Shown here: piece after piece, positions 1 through 13,172 of the stretch | Layout of the letters: every line of letters starts with the position of its first letter | Position numbering within the stretch: the stretch's first letter is position 1 | Origin: Circinella umbellata | Lineage: Eukaryota; Mucoromycota; Mucoromycetes; Mucorales; Lichtheimiaceae | Length of the DNA stretch: 64,000 bases | Direction: 5' to 3' | NCBI GenBank assembly: GCA_025093555.1 | Contig: JAIWNF010000004.1 | Coordinates: 310,001-374,000 of the forward strand | Notes under the pieces: generated by a model | Told to the model about the DNA's origin: nothing | The model's database searches: none | What the model saw: the letters and a program-made list of their open reading frames with translations, nothing else | Translations under genes and position numbers: made by a program

Positions 1-1381
1 TGCATAGTATAAAACAACATGCTCGATCGATAATAAGTATAATATAACATATAATATTAATATGAGACTGTTATATTATCGTATGAATCCGCCATTCAAC
101 GTTTAACCTGTTGACGTCTGTTTAGAAATTCTTAATAATCTAAAATAACATGGCTCCTAAAAAATAGAAGCACATGTATGATTCCAATGGTAATAATAAC
201 ATTCTTCTCCTTCTTTTTCGGGATCTTATATGACTCATAAAATACTTGGATGCGTGGAAATTCTCACTACCGCATTGCTGTTTTATTCTAATAATATCAT
301 ATAAAGAACGAGTTTTATTGGTAAATAATAACTCATAATTGTATATAATGAAATCATGTGCCATCTATCATCGTACTATATATTGTTTTTATAGTTTAGA
401 TTGCGTGGAATGATATCGCGCACTTATATATTCAGACCTCTAATACGAGCTAGTAGTAAATACTATGTGAACAAAAAAGACAATCTTTTCATGTCAATAT
501 GATGTATATTGTAAATAATACAATAGAAAAATCAATGAACATTTTTTTTTCATTCCCTGTTAAACCAACCACCTTTATTTTGGCAGATAGTTAACCGTAC
601 TTTTAATTTTAATCTACATTTCAACAAGAATTCAAAAGAAAAAAACTTGCAGTAACTGTAATATCAAAGATTGCTGGTGACCGCTAAATCAGGATCATTC
701 AATTTAGTTTTGGGGCAATCAACTTGAATGGACTATACCTTTCACGGTAGCTCATGATGAAAGAGTTGTATCTCGTAAGTAGTACATCAGCTACTAATTA
801 CAAAATTAGTATCATTACTTCTTTGTTGCTGTGTACAACTTACTGCCAACGGCATTTGTTGATGTTTGGAACCTTTTGTTATCTCATATATGCTCATTTC
901 ATTTTACAAGGACTACTACTGTATCAATATCTCCTGATAGAACACTTACTGCGTAATAATCTGTTTTTAATTTCTCGGCTGAGCGCCACCGTGGTTATCA
1001 CAATTATATTCCATATGAATATATTGTTAAGCAACATAAGCTAATGTGTATACGATCTACACAAAATTCCTACTTGTTGATTATAGCTCCTAGTTTTTAC
1101 CGGTCCATTTTTTAAGTACAAAGGATCCCCGTTAATTCATATCCGTTAATTTTCACATCTCAATAACTTCACAAAAAATGAAGGAAAGGTAAAACTAACA
1201 TAAGAAAATTATCACATCCCCTTTAATTTCATTTTTACAGCACTTAGCGGCATTGAATCCTTGACGGGTATGTAAATCAAAAAAAAAATTATGTGATTAA
1301 TAAGAATTGTAATTAAATTAGTATACAGGATGGGCTACTTTTTCTATTACGCCAATTGCATGTTTTTTCTGAAGAGTTTAT

Positions 1382-1570
1382 TCAATGTTTATTCTCTTCT
1401 TGTTTTTCTCGTTTCAAGTCTTTGCATATAGTACTAATATCAGGTGCCTTAAACAACTTGAATTCATTTTTAGCCCATCATGCTAGCGATCGGTTTGTCA
1501 TGGTTCGTGGGTTAAGTTTTTTTTTCTCAGTCAGAATACTATACTGTTCAGCTGTCAAGCCAACGTTAGA
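1382..1570 (-). pseudogene. Degenerate CENP-B/pogo-type transposase N-terminal HTH
   Basis: Read on the minus strand from 1570 down to a TGA at 1384-1382, one frame gives about 62 codons with a single internal TGA. The residues fit the N-terminal helix-turn-helix of CENP-B-like transposases (pogo/Tigger/Fot1 branch of Tc1-mariner). The signature is L-T-x-E-Q, then N-P-R, then (stop)-W-A-K-N-E-F, then K-A-P-x-x-S-T-I. In living family members the position of the stop is normally A-x-W-A, so the TGA falls inside the domain. No DDE catalytic part could be read nearby, so this is a dead fragment. The opposite strand shows an 82-codon open frame over the same bases, which is a shadow. The family call rests on motif memory only. 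Confidence 0.6.
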
Positions 1571-1794
1571 TTCGGTTACTGCTATTTTGTTTTGGTATAT
1601 ATAAAGCAAAAATATAGAAAGATGAAAAGAAAATAAATTATCTTTGCACTATATATAACTTTTTTTTCAAAAGAAAAAAAAAGTGTTATAGACGTGCTCA
1701 AATAAAAAAAGAAATAGTTACAAGAATGCATCAAGAACTATCGTATAAAAATAATTTATTAATTAATACGTATTTTGATACAATAAAAGATATA

Positions 1795-1930
1795 CAGTAG
1801 TGAGCTGAAGTATTCAGCCAGAGGCACTCCGTTGGCGCAATGAATCTCCAAATCGGTTCTCCAAATCTGGCAAATTTAAATTTTGGGGAGTTCGTTGGGC
1901 ATGCTCTTAGAACTCGTTCACTTCTACTGA
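1795..1930. mobile_element. Possible MITE-like inverted-repeat segment
   Basis: A segment of about 135 bp that is less AT-rich than its surroundings. It begins CAGTAGTGAGC after a TA and ends with a sequence whose reverse complement begins CAGTAGAAGTGAAC. A second imperfect inverted pair lies inside: GCGCAATGAATCTCC on the left against GCCCAACGAACTCCCC on the reverse of the right side. There is no coding frame. The right end is not followed by TA, so a clean target-site duplication is missing. Confidence 0.3.
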
Positions 1931-2747
1931 TTCAAGCTTTCCTTCTATTTGGCATGCTGCATATTAAAGATTTCTTTTCTGTTTAACCAAACAATTATTA
2001 CAGTATTCAAGTAACAAAGTAACTTTTCTTGATTTTGTCAAACATATTTATCATTTATGCTATTGTTTAAAGTCCATTCATCTTCTTTATTCAAATTGTT
2101 TGATACCCTGGACTGGAATCTGGGCAAACGAATTATTATTTTTTATGCGCATGAAGATTACCTGTTATTTTTTTTTGGCAATAATTAAAATCAATATAGA
2201 AATAATACTTATTTGAAGTGAGAGAGCAATATCAGCGAAAATACCCAATCTTTCCTTACTTGGCTCCTGGCTGCATCAATGACATTGAGATATTGAAATT
2301 ACACTGTCATGAAGGGAGAAAAGGCGCCGCCAATCATTAGGAAAAACCCTGTAACACTTTTATTTTGGTTAGAATGAATTGAATATATTTTAGGTTTCTA
2401 TCTATCCTTCGAAGGGAGGAAACGATGGAATTTACGTAGTAACTTTAAATTCAAACATATATATAAAGTATTCTTTTTGATCCTTTTTCTACTATTCCCA
2501 AAATGATTCTCTTCTCTTCTTTCATCCCTACTAATTATCCAGTTGAATACTGTAATATAATTTGTTAAAAAAACAAGCTTACTCTTCCATTATTTGAAAC
2601 ACTTTTAAAAGTCCTGTTGGTATTTCTTACCAGTAGTTACAAACAAGCACATGGTATAAATACGGGTCAGAGATTATTTTTATAAAAGCAACAATACTTG
2701 ACACTGTGAGTTAGACTTTAACCTACTTATAAATAATTAAATAAGTG

Positions 2748-2766
2748 TATATATATATATATATAT
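2748..2766. repeat. TA dinucleotide microsatellite
   Basis: An uninterrupted alternating TA run of 19 bases in the gene-poor spacer. Similar runs occur at about 7535-7556 and 45112-45127. Confidence 0.9.
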
Positions 2767-5700
2767 GGAGTGGGTGGGCTCCTAATTATTATATTGAATG
2801 TTCGAAAATTTCACTGATCGAACAAAAATTCTACTCAAGTGCCTGCCAACATGTTGAATTTATCGTATAATAGAAGACTCTCATAACCGCATATGTACCC
2901 GAAGAATTTTTATTCCTTTGTTTAATATGTACTTGGTTTTTTATCGTCCCTTTGACCAGCTTTTCCCTGTACTCCCCACAGGGTTTTCCATTTTCAAACT
3001 TCAGAAGTTATGGAGTGTCCCAAACAAGTATGTCCAACCGGATGCTGTGCTCATTTCTGGAGACATTAAATAAAAAAAAAATATTTAATCGTATGATAGG
3101 AGACCGACGAAAAGAGAAAAAACGAGTATTTTAATAATTCACCCGCTATCGTCACTTATCCCTCAAATAAAAAGCTATGATATTTTCATTTTTATTCTTT
3201 CAACAGCTCAGAGATAGCTTGATCCTTTCTACTTTCCGTTTTCTTGTTTTTTTATTTTATTAGCATGTCGCGGCATTTGTTTTATGTATTAAACATTGAA
3301 ATAATATACTAACCATACGTGAAAGGAAAACTATATTTCATCATTAATTATCAAAGACGTCGACTAAAAAAAATGGACATGGGACTTTAATAACGGGTCT
3401 GTGCGTAAATATAATAAACTTATTATTATATTTGATAATACAACATCTTTCTTTTCCTAGCTTTGTCTCTTTATCAACGTTATCTGGTTGGTGCTTAAGA
3501 CGAATAATAAGAATAATAACATACATATGGGAATGACTGGTACCTCCATAAGTCAGCTTTTTCATAATAAGATTAGTAGATAAGCAATATTAGTGTAACA
3601 AGGTGCTTTTAGTATTTTGAGAAGCTCATCTGCCTTTGTACGTATACAAGAACGTTTTTTTTTTCTGTTGAGTCACACTGCTATACTAGTGAATTATATA
3701 AAACATATGGAGCTACTTTACTGTCGCAGTATAATACATTACACCAATATTGTTATATTCGTTGTTCCTTTTTCGGTCTTTTTTACGAAATAATACTAGT
3801 CGTACAACAGAAGCTCAAGTTTTGATTTTGTGTAATGCCAACCCGTATATTTGTAAAAAGAATATGTACACAAACATATTCATAGTTGTACTTTTTGGGA
3901 TTAATCGCAAGTGAAGACAGTGTATTACCCTTTGTTTCAAAAAAAATTACTTTTTTTTTGTCGTAGTTAATGGCTATAAAAGTATATGATTTCATTGTAT
4001 AATGTTTACTGATACCTTATCGTCACTTATTTTGAAATGATAAGCTGAACTTTTTATCCCAATAAAATTACTCTTGGAAACCTTTTTTTTTATAATTTAC
4101 GCGTGATTATGTTCACTTTAGACGGAATCAATGGGAAGATTATCAACTGTTAAAAGAAAAATAGAAAATTAAGAAACCGAAAGAAATGCAAAGGGAAAAA
4201 AACAATTCAGTCATTTTGATTTCAATCAAGAGAGGAACATACCCACATGAACAAAGTAACTTAAGCTTTCCCATTTCTTCTCATTATTGCTACATACTTA
4301 TGGAAAACTATATTTAGTACGTACATCTTAGCCCATGCGTAGTTCACTTATTTTATGTGAAGTCCATCAGTTAAGTAAATTTAATTCGCCTTAACAAATA
4401 TAACAATTCAGCGGATTCAAAACACTCTTTGGCTCTGCAAATGTAGTACTTTTTAGCACGGTCATTGTAAATTTAGGTGATTGCTATAAATTTCTGGCCA
4501 ACAATACTGTACACGTATAATTGGTGACTAATACAGAACTGAAATTGATGATAGTAAATACATACAAACTCTTTTTCAAAACATCATCAAATAAACATCC
4601 TCGTTGAAGTATCAAATATCAAAGCACTTTAGCATATTGAAAATATAATGTTACTCCTCCCATCCTTTAAAAAATGTCAACCAACTAAAGATTCAAATAT
4701 CTTTATTTTTAATTTCAAAATAAACAAGTAAATTAATAATGTATACCATCTGTTTTGTTCTTGGGGAAAGTTTCTGAAGACTGTTTATAAATTAAAGAAA
4801 CTGTCAAACGAATCCCCATTAATCATTTCTCCTTTATTGTATAAATAGTAACAGTAAATCTTTAGAAACAAGCAAGAGTTTAAAAGAGAAACAATGGCTG
4901 GTTTTTTTCATGATATTTGTTCCCAAATATATTCTTCTGGTATTTGAAAAATTATATATGACACGAATTCTTATTTTTTATTTTACTATAACACTATGTT
5001 ACGCTTTTTCAAGTTAATCATATTATACACTTTTATAATGGTGTAAAATTGTTATGTCGATAAATACAACCACAATGTTACTAGTTGAAATGCGCATCCA
5101 CCCAATACAAAAATATCGAACTGAATATATGAACCCTGTATGATTCATGGATATAGGAATATAAGAACCGATGTATATTCCAGATAGAAAAATGGTAATT
5201 ACTTAAATCAGATATATAATTAATGAGACATTAATAAGCTCTTGGAATTTTGACATATATAAATAAGAGGTTTTCTGATGACATCCAAAAATTTATACAA
5301 TATATTATAATCTCTCTATTTCTGACATTCCTACGTTATTTCCTTACGTACGATCATATATTTTTGGTTTGAAACTTTCTACTTTATCGAATTGGAGGAC
5401 TTGAATGACTGGTAATCATGGGTTTTGTGGTACGAGGAGTATAGGATAATAAATAATTAAGATAGAGAAACGACAGTGGTAATAAAAAAAAATCCCCAAT
5501 AGAGGAAGAACTATACTACGATGGGAGATCGTAGTATCTTACGACCATATACCCACTATGTATCGGTCGATTCGACTTCTGTAATAAAACTAAAAGTTTT
5601 TGAATGTACGTATCCTTATACAAACTCTCTAAGCAATTTCGATTGTAAATACAACGTAATACTAAAGCCTTTTATTTATTTTGTCTACAAACATAGCAAG

Positions 5701-8506
5701 CCATAATTCTTGATAAACAGTCAGTCTTAAATATAAAGTAAGTTATAATTAGTTTTCAGAAGAGAAGGCAGAATTTAGATGTTTTATTTATATAATATAC
5801 TCGATACATTTTATATTATAACAACATGGAAGATGCCATTTCATAAACACTTTTGCTTATTTTCTTGTTATTTGTTATATTGCTGCTAAAACACAAGATT
5901 TACAAATTTGATTATAGGAAAATCTCAAAATTTATTGCTACTGTGAGTGAAAAGTTATCACCTTTACATCAAGCATGTCAATATATTGTTGTCATATAAT
6001 TAACTGATATTATTACAATAAGTATTAAAATATAAATTTTGGTATTAAGGTAAAACTAAAATATTTGTTATTAGAATACGTATGACATAAAAGCTGTTTT
6101 GTGACATTCAAAAGTAACTACTGTTAATAGTAGGTTAATGAGCATTATAGAATTTTGTGTTAGATGCTAGTATATGGACCAATTGGTGAAAGAAGAATAA
6201 GATCACGAGTAATGAAAAACGGCTATAGACAAGGGCTGGATATACGACAGATAATATTACATTGCTTTAAAATTACTATGGAAAACGACATTCTGAAATC
6301 ATATTAACGACAGTAAGTAATTGATCCTAGTGCTTCAAAAGAATATAAAGAGTAAAAATTGTAATCGATAAAAATGGAACTGTAACAAAGTGAAAAAACA
6401 TTGATAATATTACTAACTTCAGCAATAGTTTTTTTATGAATAGCCCACTTTCTTTACTAACTACTCGACTATTTTACTATCTCACAAAAGAGTATGTGTA
6501 ATATTTCTGGGTGTAATAAGTGACAGGAGAAAAAGTCGCTGTCAAAACGTGAAACTAGTCAGCCACGTACTCCAGGCCCATTCATCATTGAATGTTATGG
6601 CTATTTTAAAGTATTGCACAACTTTATTTATAGAAATAAAATAGGTAAAAAAGAACTTACTATTATATGCCTTTTTAATCAAAGAGAAATGTTAATAGAG
6701 AAAATAAATGAGAAGTATTACGACCCTGAAGGAGGAAATTGTCCAGTTTGTTTTCTAAACATTTTTTTGAAGAATTATATGTACAAGGAAAGAAAGATGG
6801 TCAAGGGAGAAAGAAATTCTATTGAAACCTTTCATTCCTCTCTATGTGCACTCAATTATTTCAAACTTTCGTATAGCCCTTATAACAATTTTATTGCTTG
6901 CTATAGATTTATAATAATCATCTTAAATTACAATTATCAATAAATGTTTCTTATAAAATCAAAACTGTATTAGAATCCTCATTTTTCTTATATTTTCAAA
7001 TGCTAACTACTATATACTGCTATAGCTTATAGAATAATCGGCTACAGAAGCAATGTGTGGTCTTTTTCATAATCCATGTGTTTGATCACCACCATTTTTT
7101 TAAACTTCTCTTGTCAGTCATCATAAAACTCTTTACTGAGAACTCATATTTTTCATTTGAAATTTGTCGGTTGTCACTCTCTGTATTTCTTAAAATTTAT
7201 AAACTACTGTATCTGAAAATAAAATCAAAGCTTATCCCAAAGAAAGGCTTTTGTTTCATTGTAAAAAAAAACCTCTAGCCTATCGCATCACATTTTTAGG
7301 AATAAAGAACAATCTTACATTTCATTTTTTTAGGGTATATTACCCAGCGAACTGTTATGTTTTAGGATAAAGTTTCCGTATTAGAAGAGCGGTCTTAATT
7401 TTTTTTATACCGTTGTTGAAGTACTTTATATATTATTATGATACCAAATCAAATTTTGTTCGAATGTACGCTATATTTCTTTTTCGTCTTTCAAAATGAC
7501 TACATATTATCAATTTATTCTAAGAATGTTAGAGTATATATATATATATATATATAATGATGTGATAATAAACCGAATAGCACAACAAGACTGTGCTTTT
7601 TGATCTGGATCTGAATCTGTTTGTGTTTACCAAAAAAAAAAAGATATCTTGGAATGAATCGTGATTCCTGGAAGAGAGAAAACAGGTATACAAAAAAAAT
7701 TAATAGAAGTAACACTTTTCCTATCATTGGCATTTTTGTGCTGGGTTACGCACATGATTATTAACTCTGTGTGGTACAATATTTCTTTTAGAGATTAACT
7801 GTGCGCGTGACATATAGAGAAACTACAAAATTCCTTTTTTAGATGAGATTGTCAAGAATATTGCGGACGATAAAGTGCGGCTTATCTTGCTAAATAGAAA
7901 TATTGGAATGGAGATACAAAAAAGAAAACAAAGATACGCACTTATTTTACATACACGTACTCACGTTCTCATTTTAATCCGAGAATGTATTATATTGTAG
8001 TATTATTATTATTACTACTATTACTATTATGTGCTGTGTGAACATCATATTTACGTATCACCACTGCATCCTATAGGTCTGAATAACGACAAGAATGATA
8101 TTGAAAAATTAAAAAAGATGTTAATACGTAAATAAGTATTCAAATACTGGCTTTATCAAATGCAGTAGCATATAAGGATAACAGCTTATATATGGAAGAG
8201 ACTGATCCAGCTTTTTTTTACTTATTTTTATATGACCAAATAGTAGCACTATTATTATTAGTGTACTATATTACAGTTATCTAATACCAACCCATTGGAA
8301 CGACATATACTTCTTTTCTTTCTTTTTTAAAAAACACACGTTTATTTTTGATAACGGATAGATAAAAGCTTTTGAGTAGATCAGAAAATAATCTCACGCC
8401 CTTTTCTTTTCTTTTTTCTTTTTACTCTTCGCTGTAGTATTCTTTCTGTCAATCTTTCACACTTCACTCTTATTGTATTCGCTTTAATTACTCTTCTTCT
8501 TTCGTT

Positions 8507-10756
8507 ATGGATGATAGCAAGTATGAGGTATCTCATGGCGCTGATATAAGTATTGTAGAAACCGGTGCTAAACAATCTTCAGGGGGTGGTCTTCTCGAAA
8601 ACATTCAAGCACGCTACGCCAAAGTTGATCCAGCAAGCTATTTACGTCGTCCAGACGAGTCTGGTACTCAGTATTGGGGTCGACGTCTTGGTTCTTTAAA
8701 ACCCGTTGAACTTTTACTTGCCGAATATGCTAATACTGAACTTCGCCAGTATTTGAATTGGTGGCAACTAACTTTTATTGGTATTGGTGCCATTATTGGA
8801 ACAGGTATAATTTTTTTTTCTTCTTGATTTTGAAAACTTCTCTATAAAAGAAATGAAACCTAAAAGTCACTAAACTGATATCTTTTTGCTGCCAGGTATT
8901 TTCGTATTATCTGGTCAAGCAGCGGCTCAAAATGCAGGTCCTGCCGTTACTATCTCTTTCTTGATTGCTGGAATTGCTTCTGGTAAATATATGTATATAC
9001 ATAACTACTAATAACAACTTTAGAGAGAGAAAGAAAACTAAACAATCAATCGTTAACCATTAGCTTTTGCTGCATTGAGCTACTCTGAGCTGGCTTCTAT
9101 GATTCCGGTATCTGGTTCCGCTTACACTTATGCCTATGCCACCATGGGTGAGGTAAATAATTCTTTGTTCTTATATATGTATTACATTATGTCTCGTAAA
9201 TTATGCTAAAGATCATCGGCTTTCAACACCATTTCATATAGTTTGTTGGCTGGACTCTTGGCTGGGATTTAGTTTTAGAATACATGGTCGGTGCTGCTAC
9301 TGGTAATAATTTGTTCTATCTACTAATCAGTTTTGCTCGCCATAGATAGTTTATAACTAACATAAAATAATAATAGTCGGTGTCGGCTGGTCCGGTTATT
9401 TCAAGAAATTCTTTGGATTGTTTGGTATACAATTTGCTGATAGTTGGACTGAACCTACTGTAATTTGGGAAGAAAACCCAGCTCGTATTTATTATGAAGA
9501 AGGTCATGCATTTAACGTTCCTGGTTTTGTTGTAATTCTTCTTGTTACTATCGTTCTTTGTGTTGGGTATGTCAATAATCTTCTTGTTTTCTACTTTTTA
9601 TTTATATTACTCCTTTAGTTATTCTTGTATATATATTCTAACTTTATTTAATAATAACAATAGCATTCGACAAGCGTCTTGGGTCAACTCTATCATTGTC
9701 GTCATCAAACTTGTAGTCGTTGTCTTATTCATATTTGCTCTCTGTGGTTTTGTTGATCGTGAGAACTATGTTCCTTATGTCCCACCAAACACTTCGGGTG
9801 ATTGGCATTTCTTTGGTACGCCGGGTATATTTGCAGCGGCAACAACAGTTTTCTTTGCGTAAGTTTTTTTTTACAAACTATCACCCAAGTCACTAAATGT
9901 TTGTTATATATTAACTCACACAAAAAATAAATATAGCTACATTGGTTTTGACTCTGTGACCACTGCTGCGATGGAAGCCAAGAACCCCAAACGTGATTTA
10001 CCCATTGGTATCATCGGCTCTCTTGTGGTGACCACTGTATTATACGTTGGCTTCTGTACTGTCATGACTGGCGCTGCTAATTATACTGAGCTTAACACTT
10101 CCACACCTGTTATTACCGCTATTGAAGCTATTGAAGTACGTACCGGAAAAAGTTGGATGTGGCTCAAGGTCATTACCGCTATTGGTGCTTTAGCCGGTTT
10201 ATCATCTGTTCTTTTAATTACTATGCTTGGACAAACCCGTGTGTTCTATTCAATGGCCAAGGATGGTTTGGTTCCTTCCGTTTTTGCCAAGGTTCATCCT
10301 CGGTTCAAGACTCCATACATGTCTACCATTCTTGTCGGCTCAATTACTGCCATTTTATCTGCCATTTTGCCCGTTGATTTGCTCGGTAACATGACCTCTG
10401 TCGGTACTTTGTTGGCTTTCTTCATTGTCCATTGTGGTGTGATTGTATTGCGTTTCACTCGTCCTGACGTTGAACGCTGGTTCAAAATCCCTGGCGGCAA
10501 ATATTTATTCATTATCTTCCCCATCCTTGGTATGGTTATTTGTGTACTTTTGATTGCTGTTGCCGAAGTATCCACCATTTGGCGTTTGTTCGTATGGATG
10601 GGTGTTGGATGGGTTCTCTATTTCTCTTATGGTATCCGCCATTCTAAGTTACATCGTGATCCCATTGGTCGTTTTGCTGAAGTTCATGCTCATGTTGAAC
10701 ATTCAAACAACGAAGCTTACCCTGTTCAAGATTATGACTATCAAAACCGTAGTTAA
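8507..10756 (+). CDS. Cationic amino-acid transporter, CAT type (APC superfamily)
   Basis: Seven exons: 8507-8804, 8896-8982, 9064-9152, 9242-9302, 9377-9566, 9664-9858, 9937-10756. They join in one frame to 579 residues. The protein is a plasma-membrane or vacuolar amino-acid permease with about 12 to 14 membrane segments. After a hydrophilic N-terminus of about 85 residues comes the first helix, with the family motif I-I-G-T-G-I-F-V-L-S-G across the first intron. Then come the conserved S-Y-x-E-L-A and P-V-S-G-S-A-Y motifs and a Y-I-G-F-D segment. The sequence is closer to animal and bacterial CAT/YfnA-type carriers than to the yeast YAT permeases (general family knowledge). The exact substrate cannot be read. 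It converges on COX17, 545 bases downstream. The ATG follows a pyrimidine-rich leader. Confidence 0.93.
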
Positions 10757-11301
10757 ATTCCTCACACAATATCTCCCTCTCCCTCTTTTCTTTTTCAGCT
10801 CCCTCATACGCTGAGTTATCAATAACAAAAACTTCAACCTTAATACTTTGTTGTATATCCACAAAACCTTTCTTTTCTTAACATTTCACTCTTCTTTTCC
10901 ATACAATTTAATCTCTTAATTCTATTTATTGCCTTTCACAGTTACTAATAAATTTAAATTTTATTATAACTGAAATCATTCATAGTCCAATTCACTCACA
11001 TATAAGAACAACCTTTTTTACATTTTTTTAAAGAAAAAGAAAAGAAAAGTGTAAGGTCTATCAAAAAGAGAATTACTATATTTTAAGATAGTTAAATGAT
11101 ATACAATTCGAATTTTTAAAGGGGTTTTGTATATTGATGTGTTTTGTTGTTGTGATAATAATAATAGGACGAAGAGAAAAATCTATATATGAAGCCATGT
11201 AATCTTTTTCTTGTTTTAACTGTAAATAAACGAAGCGTAAGACTATTTGTTGTATATCAAGTTATAACAAGTATGGGTAAGAGCAAAGAGGAAGGTTTTA
11301 T
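10757..11301. other. Convergent 3' intergenic region
   Basis: The 3' flanks of the amino-acid transporter and COX17 meet here. The sequence is AT-rich with several AATAAA-like hexamers, and I see no gene. Confidence 0.6.
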
Positions 11302-11505
11302 TTAGATCTTGAATCCAAGATCTCGCATACACTTCAAGTGAGCATTAATAAGATCTTGACAATTTTCTTCACCGTTGTCGAAAATACAACGATCACGGGC
11401 CTTTTTGGTTTCGGGACATGCACAACATGGCTTGAGTGGCTTTCCGTCAGCACCAATTGGTAATTCACCAGAATGAGTTGATGTGGTTTTTACAGGTTCG
11501 GCCAT
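11302..11505 (-). CDS. COX17: Cytochrome c oxidase copper chaperone Cox17
   Basis: A single-exon gene of 67 residues. Cox17 carries Cu(I) in the mitochondrial intermembrane space and hands it to Sco1 and Cox11 for assembly of complex IV. The copper motif C-C-A-C is at residues 27-30, after a K-P. The twin CX9C fold is exact: C30-x9-C40 and C49-x9-C59, with the typical C-terminal C-M-R-D-L-G-F. Length matches the family (60-70 residues). I start at the ATG at 11505, because the M-A-E-P start gives the normal short N-terminus. The frame stays open about 30 codons further upstream, but those residues look like leader. The protein needs no cleaved presequence, as expected for Mia40 substrates. 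Confidence 0.93.
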   Translation of the reverse strand: MAEPVKTTSTHSGELPIGADGKPLKPCCACPETKKARDRCIFDNGEENCQDLINAHLKCMRDLGFKI

Positions 11506-13172
11506 GGCTGAGTAAGCAAAAGAATGTTTGAAAAAAAAAAAAGTAAATTCAAAAAGACGCTGGTGTTGTAACAACAATACATTTTTGCTTGACACACCTG
11601 CCTTTTAGAACTTTTCTCCGCTTCGATTTTCCCGGTAAATCCCTATGCGTCATAAGTTGATTGTTTTTGTTTTAATCCAGAAAAAAGAATAGAGAGTACT
11701 ACCCTGCTTAGAATTTTGTAACTTAATTGATATGAATCCATGGATATGTAACAACCAAAGAGCTACTATAAATATATCATTTAGCAATGTAGAGTGTATA
11801 TGTTCAGAAAGCGTTATGAAAAAGAAATAAAACATTACTTTCTATGTAGGAATGTACTGTTTCACTCGATAATAATTGTGCACCTACAATTGTTTATTGT
11901 AAAGACTGAATTGATTTTTTTTAGTTAAAAAAATGTATACAATCAGATTTAGCAATATAAGCAGGGATGTCATATACACCACAAATCACGCCATTAAGAA
12001 AAGCTGACATCATCCATCGCAATTATCTGATAATTAAGAGTTAGCTAGAAATTTGTTGTATTCGCATTAGATATGTTATAAACCATCTTTTTAATGGTCT
12101 ATATTGGATAATGATTTTTATACTTGTGATGAAACCAAATCACATTTTTACTCATACCTACAATAAATATTTCTTAGAAAAAGAACTTTTATACGAATAC
12201 AATGATATATTTTCTCACAGCGCGCTGCAGGCTGACAGCTGTACTGTATATAGTTCGATAACGGGAATAAAAAGATAATAAATTTATTTTATATTTATAA
12301 TCGAAATAAACAAATGATTTCTTTCTTCTCTTTTTCTGTTACATACGAAAAAAGATGATTGTTGTTTTCAGTTTTGAGAGTCACACAAACAAATGTCAAA
12401 ACCCATTTTTATCATAATTCGCACTGAGTGTGACAACCGCCGCCAAAGCTAAATCTGCCTTTGATTTTATGAGCGCGCCAAAGGTTGATAACCCAACATC
12501 CAAATAAGGCCCACTTTTACGGGGAAAAACAAGGTAAGAGCTTACCGCAATAGTAGTAACAAGAAATATCGATGACACTGGCGATGACAACGTGAACACC
12601 GTACTTTTATTTCATCAAATCTACAGCTTCCCACATAGTTTTAATTAGTTTATTAGCAAGCCACCTGGGCTGAGCATACTGATTTTCAGCGTAAAAATTT
12701 ATTGCGGAATACTAGTTTAACACATTGAACAAGTAGACGAAAATAAAGCATCACTGTGTCGAGTAAAGTATTCCGGCTCCAACCTGTATCATCAATTCCT
12801 ACATTGCTGGTTGATAATAATACATTCAATACACTATTCATAAAGGAATTCTAAGTTGGCTCATATACTAATAGTTTGAAACAAGAAGAGTGAGAAAGTA
12901 TTTTAATGGTACATTTTATATAATGAGAGTTATAAAAATGGAAGTATTCACTGCAATAACGCATAATTAAAAGTGTTTACGGGAATAGATCCAAAACAAG
13001 AAAAGGCATTTCCGACAAGTTCTCGTGACACCAAGCAGTGGCCAATAGCAATCATAGGCCCTTTTTTTACAACTGTTTCCAATAAGGTGGGTTCATATTA
13101 ATCCACATATTTACTCAGCTTTTCTTTTCGTCAACACTTTTTTTAACCTTCCAACCTCGGTTAACTTTTACA
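11506..13172. other. Intergenic region with decayed coding-like stretch
   Basis: No intact gene. Minus-strand 12400-12720 is richer in G and C than its surroundings. One frame there reads as coding sequence broken by stops, with a segment N-Q-Y-A-Q-P-R-W-L-A-N-K followed beyond a TAA by K-Y-G-V-H-V-V-I-A-S. It resembles transposase-derived sequence, but I cannot name the family. The last 150 bases hold two CCAAT boxes and form the IML2 promoter. Confidence 0.45.
13042..13083 (+). promoter_or_regulatory. Two CCAAT boxes upstream of the IML2-like gene
   Basis: CCAAT pentamers lie at 13042-13046 and 13079-13083, that is 131 and 94 bases before the ATG at 13173. They are likely sites for the HAP/NF-Y complex, common in fungal promoters. 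Inference from motif and position only. Confidence 0.4.

Larger units (their letters stand above)
1..8506. other. Long AT-rich gene-poor spacer
   Basis: I see no intact gene here. The sequence is very AT-rich, with homopolymer and TA runs and only short chance reading frames. Two spots stand out and are listed separately: a transposase relic near 1.4-1.6 kb and a MITE-like segment near 1.8-1.9 kb. Other stretches look like decayed coding sequence but match nothing I recognise, for example plus-strand 820-960 (about 48 codons open) and plus-strand 2229-2338 (about 36 codons open). The last 130 bases before 8507 are rich in C and T and form the promoter/leader side of the transporter gene. Confidence 0.7.

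Noticed and set aside
754..1044. 96-codon plus-strand open frame
   Set aside because: AT-driven composition, no recognisable motif, no plausible promoter or introns; another frame of the same stretch looks more like decayed coding sequence.
1356..1604. 82-codon plus-strand frame
   Set aside because: It is the antisense shadow of the CENP-B-type transposase relic on the minus strand.
1639..1700. A/T-rich hairpin as a terminator
   Set aside because: The stem is mostly an A tract facing a T tract, expected by chance in this composition; no gene ends there.
6614..6943. 109-codon plus-strand frame
   Set aside because: Begins at TTG rather than ATG and has no domain or codon pattern of a gene; likely chance in AT-rich DNA.
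12396..12599. 67-codon minus-strand frame as a small gene
   Set aside because: Another frame over the same bases is more coding-like and is broken by stops, so the region is better read as a relic.
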